From Omnitrophica bacterium RIFOXYB12_FULL_50_7 (GTDB lineage: Bacteria > Omnitrophota > Omnitrophia > Omnitrophales > Aquincolibacteriaceae), in contig MHFU01000054.1 in NCBI GenBank assembly GCA_001804345.1, forward strand, positions 1-8,806: a DNA stretch of 8,806 nt, written 5' to 3'. The notes below the pieces were generated by a model, which was not told the origin of the DNA, did no database searches, and saw nothing but the letters and a program-made list of their open reading frames with translations. Both the position numbers and the translations under genes were made by a program. Positions 1 to 6,342 of the stretch are shown here, piece after piece (the stretch's first letter is position 1; the number at the start of each line of letters is the position of its first letter).

Positions 1-49
1 AACGATGTTGGCTTTTTTGTTTTTATAACCTTAAAAGGAGACCAAAGCT

Positions 50-1822
50 ATGGCAACGCCACTTGAACGATGGGTAGAAGAGCAAGCTAAACTGACCAAG
101 CCTTCCAAGATCTACTGGTGCGATGGCACAGAAGCCGAAGCCAAGAAGCTGATTGAGATCGGTATGAAGGAAGAAACGATCAATGGTCATCCCGTCTTTC
201 AAAAGCTGAACGACAAGCATTGGCCGGGCGCCTATTACCACCAGTCTCATCCCAATGACGTCGCCCGCACCGAACAGCTGACCTTCGTCTGTCACCCGGA
301 CAAGGAGACCGCGGGCCCCAACAACAACTGGATGGACCCGAAAGAAGCCAAGATGAAAATGACGGCACTCTTTGACGGCTGCATGAAGGGCCGCATGATG
401 TACGTCATGCCCTACATGATGGGGCATCCGAAATCCCCTTATGCCAAAGCCTGTGTGCAGATCACCGACAATTGTTACGTCGCGGTCAGCATGCGTATCA
501 TGACCCGCATGGGAAAAGAAGCGCTCGACCGTATCGGGAATTCTGAGAATTTCGTTCGCGGCCTCCATTCCGTGGGGGACCTCAACCCTGAACGCCGCTT
601 TATCATGCACTTCCCGCAGGAGAACCTGGTCCAGAGCTTTGGTTCCGGTTACGGTGGCAATGCCCTGCTCGGCAAAAAATGTTTTGCCCTGCGCATCGCT
701 TCGTGCCTGGGACAAAAAGAAGGCTGGCTGGCCGAACACATGCTCATCATGGGGATCGAGGATCCGAAGGGCAAGGTCACATACATCGCCGCGGCACTTC
801 CCTCCGCCTGCGGTAAGACCAATCTCGCACTCATGCAGTCGGCGCTTCCGGGCTACAAGGTCTGGACCGTGGGCGATGATATCGCATGGCTCAATGTGGG
901 TCCTGACGGACGGCTTTATGCCATCAACCCTGAGGCCGGATTCTTTGGCGTTGCTCCCGGGACATCAAGCAAGACGAACCCCAAGATGATCGAGACGCTA
1001 AAAAACAATAAATTCTTTCCAACCCTTTTCACCAATACCGCGCTCGACACTGACGCAAATGAACCCTGGTGGGAAGGTTTGGATGGCGCGGTCCCTAAGA
1101 ATGTCATCGATTGGCAAGGCCAGGCCTGGGATCCTTCCAAAGGAACGAAAGCCGCGCACGCCAATTCCAGGTTCACGGTTTCTATGTATAACTGTCCCAC
1201 TCTCTCCAAGGAAGTCGATAACCCTCAAGGCGTTCCCATCTCGGCGATCCTTTTTGGCGGAAAGCGCGCAAGACTTATCCCGCTTGTCGCGGAAGCCACG
1301 AGCTGGCAGCAGGGCGTCTTTTTCGGCACCCGAATGGGTTCTGAAATCACCGCCGCCGCATCGTCTCTGACCGTCGGCGCCACACGCCGCGATCCCATGG
1401 CTATGCTTCCTTTCTGCGGCTACAACATGGGTGATTATTTCACCCACTGGCTGAACGTCGGGAAGAAGCTCAAGAATGCGCCCAAGATCTTCTCCATTAA
1501 CTGGTTCCGTACCGACGAGGCCGGAAAATTCATGTGGCCGGGTTTTGGCGACAATATCCGCGTCATAAAGTGGATCATTGACCGCATTGAAGGCAGAGTC
1601 GGCGCCAAGGAAACCCCGATCGGCGCCATTCCTGAGACAAAGGATTTTGATCTTTCAGGTCTCAATATGTCGAAGGAAACCGCGGAAAAACTTTTCGCAG
1701 TTGATCCTTCAGAGTGGGCGGGTGAACTTCAGGATATCGAAACGTTTTTTAACCAATTTAAAGACCGTATGCCCTCGGAGATGAGACAGGAATTGGATGC
1801 TTTGACCGCCAAAGTGGGATGA
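50..1822 (+). CDS. pckG: Phosphoenolpyruvate carboxykinase, GTP-dependent
   Basis: Cytosolic enzyme that interconverts oxaloacetate + GTP with PEP + CO2 + GDP, linking the TCA cycle to gluconeogenesis or, in reverse, fixing CO2. The 590 residues match the usual length of the GTP-type family (about 600). Family landmarks are all present in order: substrate-binding Arg in VARTEQ (R73), YGGNALLGKKC with the metal-ligand Lys (around 201-211), H230, the P-loop PSACGKTNLA with the hyper-reactive Cys (C254, K256, T257), GDDIAWL (D277), NPEAGFFGVAPGT (293-305), GGKRARLIPL (403-411, mobile lid region), and RRDPMAMLPFCGYNMGDYF followed by NWFR near 484-487. The ATG at 50 is preceded by AGGAG at 36-40 with a 9-base gap. 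The stop overlaps the start of the downstream NDP kinase gene (ATGA), so the two are probably translationally coupled. Codons are richer in C-ending forms than in the purine genes downstream, which may reflect high expression. Identification is secure; the in vivo direction is not decidable from sequence. Confidence 0.98.
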   Translation: MATPLERWVEEQAKLTKPSKIYWCDGTEAEAKKLIEIGMKEETINGHPVFQKLNDKHWPGAYYHQSHPNDVARTEQLTFVCHPDKETAGPNNNWMDPKEAKMKMTALFDGCMKGRMMYVMPYMMGHPKSPYAKACVQITDNCYVAVSMRIMTRMGKEALDRIGNSENFVRGLHSVGDLNPERRFIMHFPQENLVQSFGSGYGGNALLGKKCFALRIASCLGQKEGWLAEHMLIMGIEDPKGKVTYIAAALPSACGKTNLALMQSALPGYKVWTVGDDIAWLNVGPDGRLYAINPEAGFFGVAPGTSSKTNPKMIETLKNNKFFPTLFTNTALDTDANEPWWEGLDGAVPKNVIDWQGQAWDPSKGTKAAHANSRFTVSMYNCPTLSKEVDNPQGVPISAILFGGKRARLIPLVAEATSWQQGVFFGTRMGSEITAAASSLTVGATRRDPMAMLPFCGYNMGDYFTHWLNVGKKLKNAPKIFSINWFRTDEAGKFMWPGFGDNIRVIKWIIDRIEGRVGAKETPIGAIPETKDFDLSGLNMSKETAEKLFAVDPSEWAGELQDIETFFNQFKDRMPSEMRQELDALTAKVG

Positions 1823-2328
1823 ACATGCAACAGACCCTCGTTATCATTAAGCCTGACGGGCTGAAGAAATCTTTGACCGGAAATATTTTGACCCGGTTAT
1901 CAGAGGCCAAGCTGCGTATTGTCGGAGCCAAGGTCGTGCGTGTTTCCAGGGAATTGGCGGAAAGGCATTACGCGCACTTGAAAGAGAGGCCTTTTTTTGA
2001 AGAAGTGCTCAAATATATCTGCGGAGAACTCTATGGGGAGCAGTATCACAGGGTTTTAGCGCTGATATACGAAGGCGATGATGCAATAGACAAAGTAAGA
2101 AAGCTGGCCGGGTCGACCAACCCGGAAATTGCTGAGCCGACGAGCATCAGAGGTCAGTATGGACGCTTAACTTCTGCGGGCCTGTTTGAAAACGTTCTGC
2201 ATTGTTCGAGTAATGAAGAAGAGGCGGAAAGAGAAATAAAACTCTGGTTTGAACCCGACGAGATCGTTGACGCAATCTATGCGGTAACACAGGCCGAGAT
2301 AAAGTCAAAAAAAACAGTCTGGATGTAG
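1819..2328 (+). CDS. ndk: Nucleoside diphosphate kinase, enlarged variant
   Basis: Transfers the gamma phosphate between nucleoside tri- and diphosphates through a phosphohistidine. Key residues aligned by eye to standard NDK: K11 in IIKPDG, Y51 and F59 in HYAHLKERPFF, R94 and T100 in KVRKLAGSTNP, R111 in SIRGQYG, N125 and catalytic H128 in ENVLHCSSN, then E139. Length is 169 residues against about 140-150 for typical NDK. The excess is mainly a roughly 7-residue insertion near 68-78 (GELYGEQYHR region) and 4 residues between R111 and H128, in the Kpn-loop region, plus a short C-terminal tail. The usual HGSDS reads HCSSN. The ATG at 1819 overlaps the pckG stop and has no strong ribosome binding site, which fits coupling; the ATG at 1825 is an equally plausible start, giving MQQTLVIIKPDG. 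The position next to a GTP-using PEPCK suggests recycling of GDP/GTP. Fold and activity are likely; the effect of the insertions is unknown. Confidence 0.92.
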   Translation: MNMQQTLVIIKPDGLKKSLTGNILTRLSEAKLRIVGAKVVRVSRELAERHYAHLKERPFFEEVLKYICGELYGEQYHRVLALIYEGDDAIDKVRKLAGSTNPEIAEPTSIRGQYGRLTSAGLFENVLHCSSNEEEAEREIKLWFEPDEIVDAIYAVTQAEIKSKKTVWM

Positions 2329-2352
2329 AAACTAAATGAAGGAGAGGCCAAC

Positions 2353-3243
2353 ATGATGCAGGAAACGCTTCGTTCAACCAATTTTCAAGAAGCGGATTTT
2401 CTAAAACGGGGAAAGGTCCGCGACGTTTATGATTTAGGCGATAAGCTGTTGATCATATCCACGGACCGGATCTCGTGTTTTGACGTGGTATTGCCAACGT
2501 GCATCCCGAACAAAGGCAAGATTCTCACGAAGTTGTCCCTCTTCTGGTTTGAATTCATCAAGGATATCATTCCCAATCACTTCATTTCAGCTGAGGTCAG
2601 AGATTATCCGAAAGAGCTTCAAGTCTACTCGGAAATTCTCGAAGGCCGTTCGATGTTGGTAAAAAAGGCCCGAGTGGTCCCGGTTGAATGTATCGTGCGG
2701 GGGTATCTTTCGGGTTCCGGATGGAAGGAATACCAAAAATCGCAATCTGTATGCGAAATTAAATTACCTTCGGGGCTTAAAGAATCGTCCAGACTTCCTG
2801 AGCCGATTTTTACTCCGTCCACCAAGGAAGAAGTCGGGCACGACATCAATGTGTCCCAAGAATACGTCGAGAAAGAGCTCGGAAAGGACATAACGAGGAC
2901 GCTTCAAAAAACGAGCATTGCTATATATGAGAAAGCAAGCCGCTATGCTGAATCCAAAGGCATTATTCTTGCTGACACAAAGTTTGAGTTCGGCATCTTT
3001 GACGATGAGATCATCCTTATTGATGAGGTGCTTACCCCGGATTCATCTCGTTTTTGGCCAAAAGATCAATACGAACCGGGCGGACCGCAACCGAGCTTTG
3101 ATAAGCAGTTCGTTCGGGATTACCTTGAAACACTCGATTGGAACAAAACTCCTCCTGGGCCGGAACTCCCTGAGGAGATAGTCAGAAAGACAAGTGAAAA
3201 ATATCTCCAGGCTCTCAATATGCTCACCGGGATGACTCTTTGA
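2353..3243 (+). CDS. purC: SAICAR synthetase (PurC)
   Basis: Phosphoribosylaminoimidazole-succinocarboxamide synthase condenses CAIR with aspartate using ATP, the purine step directly after PurE. The 296-residue chain is the longer form of the family (about 300, as in yeast Ade1) rather than the roughly 240-residue E. coli type. Motifs: GKVRDVYDLGDKLLIISTDRIS (20-41, nucleotide-binding N-terminal lobe), CFDVVLPTCIPNKGKILT, VECIVRGYLSGSGWKEY (111-127), EPIFTPSTK and HDINVS (150-168), LADTKFEFG (206-214) and DEVLTPDSSRFWP (224-236). A strong AAGGAGAGG site lies 24 bases downstream of the ndk stop. There are two adjacent ATGs (2353, 2356), and either could be used. The gene is followed after 12 bases by a carbonic anhydrase gene and then purE. 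Aspartate for the reaction could be supplied by the aminotransferase encoded at the end of the run. Confidence 0.97.
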   Translation: MMQETLRSTNFQEADFLKRGKVRDVYDLGDKLLIISTDRISCFDVVLPTCIPNKGKILTKLSLFWFEFIKDIIPNHFISAEVRDYPKELQVYSEILEGRSMLVKKARVVPVECIVRGYLSGSGWKEYQKSQSVCEIKLPSGLKESSRLPEPIFTPSTKEEVGHDINVSQEYVEKELGKDITRTLQKTSIAIYEKASRYAESKGIILADTKFEFGIFDDEIILIDEVLTPDSSRFWPKDQYEPGGPQPSFDKQFVRDYLETLDWNKTPPGPELPEEIVRKTSEKYLQALNMLTGMTL

Positions 3244-3255
3244 GGGAGCCTTTCT

Positions 3256-3774
3256 ATGGAAAGATCGCTCCACATTCACAGAACGGCTTACGTTCATCCA
3301 ACCGCTGTCATCATTGGAAAAATCAGGATTGGCCGGAATGTTTTTGTAGGGCCTGGGGCGGTTATTAGAGCCGATGAACCGGGCAGCTCGATCGTTATCA
3401 AAAATAATGTTAATGTCCAAGACAGGGTTGTCATCCACGCGCTTGCGGGAAGTTCCGTAATTGTCGGAGAAAGCGCATCTTTATCGCATGCTTGTATCGT
3501 TCACGGCCCCTGTAAGATTGGCAAAAAATGTTTCGTCGGCTTCGGGTCCGTTGTTTTTCGGTCCTCGCTCGGAGGCGGTGTCTTTATCAAAAGTTTGTCG
3601 ACTGTCGAGGGGGTCAAGGTCCCTTCGGACAGGCTTATCCCTAATAATTCAGCAATCACCACTCAGTTTGAGGCGGGTTTATTGCAGCCGACAAGGGAAG
3701 AGCACAAATCGTTCGGCCGCAAGGTGGTCAAAACGAATATGATGCTCGTCAAAGGATACAAAAAGGAGGAGTAA
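3256..3774 (+). CDS. Gamma-class carbonic anhydrase (Cam/CcmM-type beta-helix)
   Basis: Predicted cytosolic zinc or iron enzyme interconverting CO2 and bicarbonate; a trimer if like the family. The 172-residue chain consists largely of hexapeptide repeats (for example AVIIGKIRIGRNVFVGPGAV, 17-36) that form a left-handed beta-helix, then a C-terminal helix region ending VKGYKKEE. Residues matching Methanosarcina Cam: R38, D40 and E41 in IRADE (Cam R59, D61, E62), N53 and Q55 in NVQD (N73, Q75), and three metal-binding histidines H61, H78 and H83 (H81, H117, H122), with the same 5-residue H78/H83 spacing. The IRADE, NVQD and HGP motifs and the C-terminal part resemble Cam and CcmM more than the YrdA/PaaY proteins. 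The acidic loop between the first two histidines is missing and the Cam proton-shuttle Glu84 position is Ala64, as in CamH-like forms. No signal peptide is visible. GGGAG at 3244-3248 precedes the ATG by 7 bases. It lies between purC and purE, with only 3 bases before purE. A non-catalytic beta-helix protein is possible but less likely given the complete active site. Confidence 0.88.
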   Translation: MERSLHIHRTAYVHPTAVIIGKIRIGRNVFVGPGAVIRADEPGSSIVIKNNVNVQDRVVIHALAGSSVIVGESASLSHACIVHGPCKIGKKCFVGFGSVVFRSSLGGGVFIKSLSTVEGVKVPSDRLIPNNSAITTQFEAGLLQPTREEHKSFGRKVVKTNMMLVKGYKKEE

Positions 3775-3777
3775 CAG

Positions 3778-4296
3778 ATGTCTGAGAAGATTTTGGTCGG
3801 TATTGTCATGGGAAGCGACTCCGATCTGGAAACTATGAAGGAGTCAACGACGACTCTGGAGAAGTTTGGTATCGGCTATGAAGTGAATATTATTTCCGCG
3901 CACCGCACGCCACAGAGAGCCCATGAATACGCATCGACTGCAGAAACCCGAGGGCTTGAAGTCATTATTGCCGCTGCCGGGGGAGCCGCGCATTTAGCCG
4001 GAGTCGTGGCCGCTTGGACTGTACTTCCGGTGATCGGCGTGCCTATGCAGACGCCAATTTCAGGCGGTTTAGATTCGCTTCTTTCCATGGTGCAAATGCC
4101 TTCGGGAGTGCCTGTGGCTTGCGTCGCAACCGGTAAAGCCGGCGCAAAGAATTCGGCTATATTGGCCGCGCAAATTCTAGGCGTAAAATATCCGAATCTC
4201 AGAGAAAAACTAAAGGCGTTTAAAGAGCAGATCGCTATGGAAGTAGAAGAAAAAAATAAGCTCAATAAGATATCCAGAAGTCGAGAACATAATTAA
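3778..4296 (+). CDS. purE: N5-CAIR mutase / AIR carboxylase catalytic subunit, class I PurE
   Basis: Converts N5-carboxyaminoimidazole ribonucleotide to CAIR, the substrate of PurC. Class I features are clear: GSDSD (12-16), SAHRTP (40-45) with the conserved active-site His42, AAAGGAAHLAG (65-75), and LDSLLSMVQMPSGVPVA (98-114) followed by ATGKAGAKNSA. Class II enzymes, which carboxylate AIR directly with CO2, differ at these sites. The common HLPG reads HLAG, which also occurs in the family. Length is 172 residues, with a charged, lysine-rich C-terminal tail (about 155-172) beyond the core. A strong AAAGGAGGAG site overlaps the end of the carbonic anhydrase gene, 3 bases away. Class I PurE normally works with PurK, the ATP- and bicarbonate-dependent N5-CAIR synthetase; no purK is present here, so it must lie elsewhere or be absent. 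Confidence 0.97.
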   Translation: MSEKILVGIVMGSDSDLETMKESTTTLEKFGIGYEVNIISAHRTPQRAHEYASTAETRGLEVIIAAAGGAAHLAGVVAAWTVLPVIGVPMQTPISGGLDSLLSMVQMPSGVPVACVATGKAGAKNSAILAAQILGVKYPNLREKLKAFKEQIAMEVEEKNKLNKISRSREHN

Positions 4297-4314
4297 TCCA
4301 CAGGAGGGTGTGTC

Positions 4315-5505
4315 ATGCCAATATCCAAGAGAATAAGTCAAATCGCTCCGTCGCCGACCTTGAGCATCACGGCCAAGGCGAAAAAAATGCAATCGGAAGG
4401 AATTAATGTTGTCGGTTTTGGTGCGGGCGAACCCGATTTTGATACGCCGCTTAACATTAAAGAGTCGGCAAAGAGGGCGATCGATAAGGGTTTTACGAAA
4501 TATACCCCCACTTCGGGGATCAAAGAACTAAAAGACGCCATCTGTCTAAAATTTAAGATGGATAATGGGTTGATTTATTCTCCCGAAGAAGTCATTGTTT
4601 CCTGCGGGGCTAAACATTCCCTATTTAACGCGATCCTGACGTTGTGTGATGAAGGGGATGAGGTCATTTTGCCTGCGCCGTATTGGGTGAGTTATGCCGA
4701 GATGATCAAGGTGGCTGGCGCTATCCCCGTCATCATTGAGACCACGAAGGAAAGCGATTTTAAGATTACCGCCAAGCAATTAAAGGACGCCATCACCTCA
4801 AAAACCAAGCTTTTCATTCTCAATTCACCGTCGAATCCTACGGGGATGGTTTATAACGAAGATGAAATGAAAGAGCTGAAAGAAATCATCGTTAAGGCGG
4901 GAATTTATTGTATCTCCGATGAAATCTATGAAAAAATCATTTATGAGGCGAAGCATATCAGTATTGCTTCGCTTGGGGAAGATATCAGAAAACAAACGAT
5001 CGTAGTCAATGGAGTTTCCAAGGTCTATTCGATGACGGGTTGGCGTATCGGGTATGCCGCCGGGCCGAAAGAGATCATCCAGGCGATGTCGAATCTGCAG
5101 GATCATTCCACCTCGAATCCTACCTCGATCTCGCAGGTTGCCAGCGTTGAGGCGTTAAACGGTGTTCAGGATGATTTGAAAACGATGACCGGAGAATTCA
5201 GGAAGAGACGGGACTATATGGTGGAGAAGGTCAACGCTATAAAGGGGCTTAGCGTTTCAAATCCGCAGGGCGCTTTTTATTGCTGGGTCGATATCTCGAA
5301 GATCCTGGGCAAAAGCTTTGGGGGGGAAGCAATCAAAGATTCTTTCGCATTAACGGATATGCTTCTAAGCGATGTCTGGGTTGCGGTTGTTCCCGGCTGC
5401 GTGTTCGGCGATGACCGGTATATAAGGCTTTCTTACGCCACTTCCATGGAGAATATCATCGAAGGTCTGAATCGGATCGAAAAATTCGCCAGTCAAGTTG
5501 CTTGA
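4315..5505 (+). CDS. Class I pyridoxal-phosphate aminotransferase, probably aspartate aminotransferase
   Basis: Fold-type I PLP enzyme, 396 residues, full length for the subgroup I-beta/I-gamma bacterial aspartate aminotransferases (Thermus/Bacillus type). Visible landmarks: GAGEPDFDTP (36-45), GFTKYTPTSGI (59-69), the SPSNPTG loop with N174, SDEIYEKIIY (201-210) with D202 and Y205, VNGVSKVYSMTGWRIGY with the Schiff-base lysine K236 and R244, and R371 in YIRLSYA, expected to bind the substrate alpha-carboxylate. The likely reaction is aspartate + 2-oxoglutarate to oxaloacetate + glutamate, although related enzymes also accept prephenate or aromatic substrates and the sequence alone does not settle this. 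GGAGG at 4303-4307 precedes the ATG by 7 bases; the gap from purE is 18 bases. The gene probably ends the co-transcribed run. Its product could supply aspartate to PurC and shares oxaloacetate with PEPCK and citrate synthase. The last 27 bases recur once, degraded, at 6302-6328. Confidence 0.93.
   Translation: MPISKRISQIAPSPTLSITAKAKKMQSEGINVVGFGAGEPDFDTPLNIKESAKRAIDKGFTKYTPTSGIKELKDAICLKFKMDNGLIYSPEEVIVSCGAKHSLFNAILTLCDEGDEVILPAPYWVSYAEMIKVAGAIPVIIETTKESDFKITAKQLKDAITSKTKLFILNSPSNPTGMVYNEDEMKELKEIIVKAGIYCISDEIYEKIIYEAKHISIASLGEDIRKQTIVVNGVSKVYSMTGWRIGYAAGPKEIIQAMSNLQDHSTSNPTSISQVASVEALNGVQDDLKTMTGEFRKRRDYMVEKVNAIKGLSVSNPQGAFYCWVDISKILGKSFGGEAIKDSFALTDMLLSDVWVAVVPGCVFGDDRYIRLSYATSMENIIEGLNRIEKFASQVA
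5479..5505 (+). repeat. Direct repeat, copy 1 (3' end of the aminotransferase gene)
   Basis: These 27 bases encode the final residues EKFASQVA and the stop of the aminotransferase. They recur at 6302-6328 with a single mismatch (5492 g, 6315 a). Similarity resumes past the stop: a G-rich ribosome-binding-like run and then ATGGCTA occur after both copies (5514 and 6343), with a roughly 7-base length difference between them. The copies are 823 bases apart and bracket the HExxH gene. Confidence 0.9.
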
Positions 5506-5513
5506 TGGGGGGC

Positions 5514-5591
5514 ATGGCTAAGAGCCTGATCATGGAAAATCTTGACTCTCTTTTCCGATTCATGTTCCGACGCGTTTTGGGAGAGTTGTGA
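5514..5591 (+). other. Short 25-codon ORF overlapping the start of the HExxH gene (possible leader or remnant)
   Basis: An ATG at 5514 opens a 25-codon frame (begins MAKSLIMENL, ends RRVLGEL). Its TGA at 5589-5591 overlaps the GTG start of the next gene as GTGA. Such an overlap could couple translation. The G-run before 5514 is only one base from the ATG, too close for a good ribosome binding site; an internal ATG at 5532 is also possible. The first bases (ATGGCTA) match the 20-codon ORF after the second repeat copy, but the peptides then differ. It may be a leader peptide or a fragment of an older gene; weakly supported as a protein. Confidence 0.3.
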
Positions 5592-6124
5592 ACACGTCTC
5601 GTCTCGCACCCAAACAGTTCCAAGCTGTCTACCCTCGGATCTTGGAGTGGATCGGCCGGGTCTTGGTCGGTTATGAATCTCAAGCAAGAGCTGTAGCAAC
5701 TACCGGGTTTCCACGACTGCCGCTTTATTTTGACAAAGATTTCCTGGCTTCCGCCAAGTTTGTTGTTGTGGACCGGGTTCCTGTTCCGCCGTTGGCATCC
5801 ATGGGACTTGAACAGTTCTCTGAGTTTGAAAAGAATGATTATGGAGGTATTACTTATCTCGATACGTTTTTTTTAAAGCAGGACCACGCGGCCGACGAGG
5901 GATTGTATTTCCACGAACTAATTCATGTTCTCCAATGGCGCATCCTCGGCCCGGAGCGGTTTCTTGCTGTTTATGCTGATGGTCTCGAAAGATTCGGCCA
6001 TCGTAACAGTCCTCTTGAAGTCATGGCTTACAATGCGGAGGCCGCTTTTAGGCGGTCTGCCCAACCATTCAACGTGGAAGCCTTAGTTGCGGAGCAGGTA
6101 AAACAAATATTGACCATAACGTAA
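5588..6124 (+). CDS. Uncharacterised HExxH zincin-like protein (putative metalloprotease fold)
   Basis: A 178-residue protein with no family I can name securely. The centre carries YFHELIHVLQW, a metalloprotease-type HExxH motif with ligands H109 and H113 and catalytic base E110. It is followed 31 residues later by SPLEVMAYNAEAAF, where E144 is the natural candidate for the third, gluzincin-like ligand and E151 is an alternative. The N-terminal half mixes hydrophobic strands and aromatic residues (PLYFDKDFLASAKFVVVDRVP, about 45-65). No signal peptide or membrane segment is evident, so a cytosolic location is likely. The start is GTG at 5588 with GGGAGAG just upstream; an in-frame stop at 5543-5545 and the absence of an in-frame ATG before residue 72 support it. 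The gene lies inside an 823-base interval bounded by direct repeats and interrupts an otherwise metabolic gene order, which suggests later arrival. Peptidase activity is inference from the motif; the substrate is unknown. Confidence 0.75.
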   Translation: MNTSRLAPKQFQAVYPRILEWIGRVLVGYESQARAVATTGFPRLPLYFDKDFLASAKFVVVDRVPVPPLASMGLEQFSEFEKNDYGGITYLDTFFLKQDHAADEGLYFHELIHVLQWRILGPERFLAVYADGLERFGHRNSPLEVMAYNAEAAFRRSAQPFNVEALVAEQVKQILTIT

Positions 6125-6301
6125 TGTTTCACCGCATATTTTTCCGCATTTCCACAGGGTAGTGCGTGAAGAAGGGGATCACTTTCTTTAGAGAACAGAG
6201 ACGAAATGGCGGAACCTTGGCTGTAGCGTTTCTTTGGCGTAGCCAGGCGTGGAAGATAATCCGTTGGGTGACCAGGTTTGTGTCCATGAGGGTGCAGATT
6301 T
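6125..6301. other. Intergenic stretch without a convincing gene
   Basis: About 180 bases follow the HExxH gene. The plus strand has only a GTG-started frame of 45 codons (6166-6303, basic and tryptophan-rich), which has no recognisable family. Minus-strand frames here look like chance openings. No T-tailed hairpin or tRNA-like structure is apparent. Together with 6302-6438 this makes a gap of over 300 bases before the citrate synthase gene, containing the second repeat copy and a 20-codon ORF. Confidence 0.5.
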
Positions 6302-6328
6302 GAAAAATTCGCCAATCAAGTTGCTTGA
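6302..6328 (+). repeat. Direct repeat, copy 2 (isolated aminotransferase gene 3' end)
   Basis: Twenty-six of 27 bases match 5479-5505. In the aminotransferase frame it reads EKFANQVA and stop, preceded by an Arg-Phe pair where the intact gene has Arg-Ile. The frame is closed by a TGA at 6287-6289, so only the gene tip is left. Immediately downstream, GAGAGGGGG at 6327-6335 lies 7 bases before an ATG at 6343, a properly spaced ribosome binding site that the first copy has lost by a short deletion. Confidence 0.9.
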
Positions 6329-6342
6329 GAGGGGGAAAATCC

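Noticed and set aside
8..29. Possible promoter before pckG (TTGGCT and TATAAC)
   Set aside because: The spacing of about 10 bases is far too short for a sigma-70 promoter; the true promoter probably lies outside the window.
23..739. 238-codon minus-strand open frame over pckG
   Set aside because: It is the antisense of a well-supported PEPCK gene with intact motifs; no family features or ribosome binding site.
998..1447. 149-codon minus-strand open frame inside pckG
   Set aside because: Antisense shadow; its arginine-rich composition reflects the complement of conserved PEPCK codons.
6166..6303. 45-codon GTG-started frame upstream of repeat copy 2
   Set aside because: No good ribosome binding site or family resemblance; short enough to be chance, so recorded only as part of the intergenic stretch.
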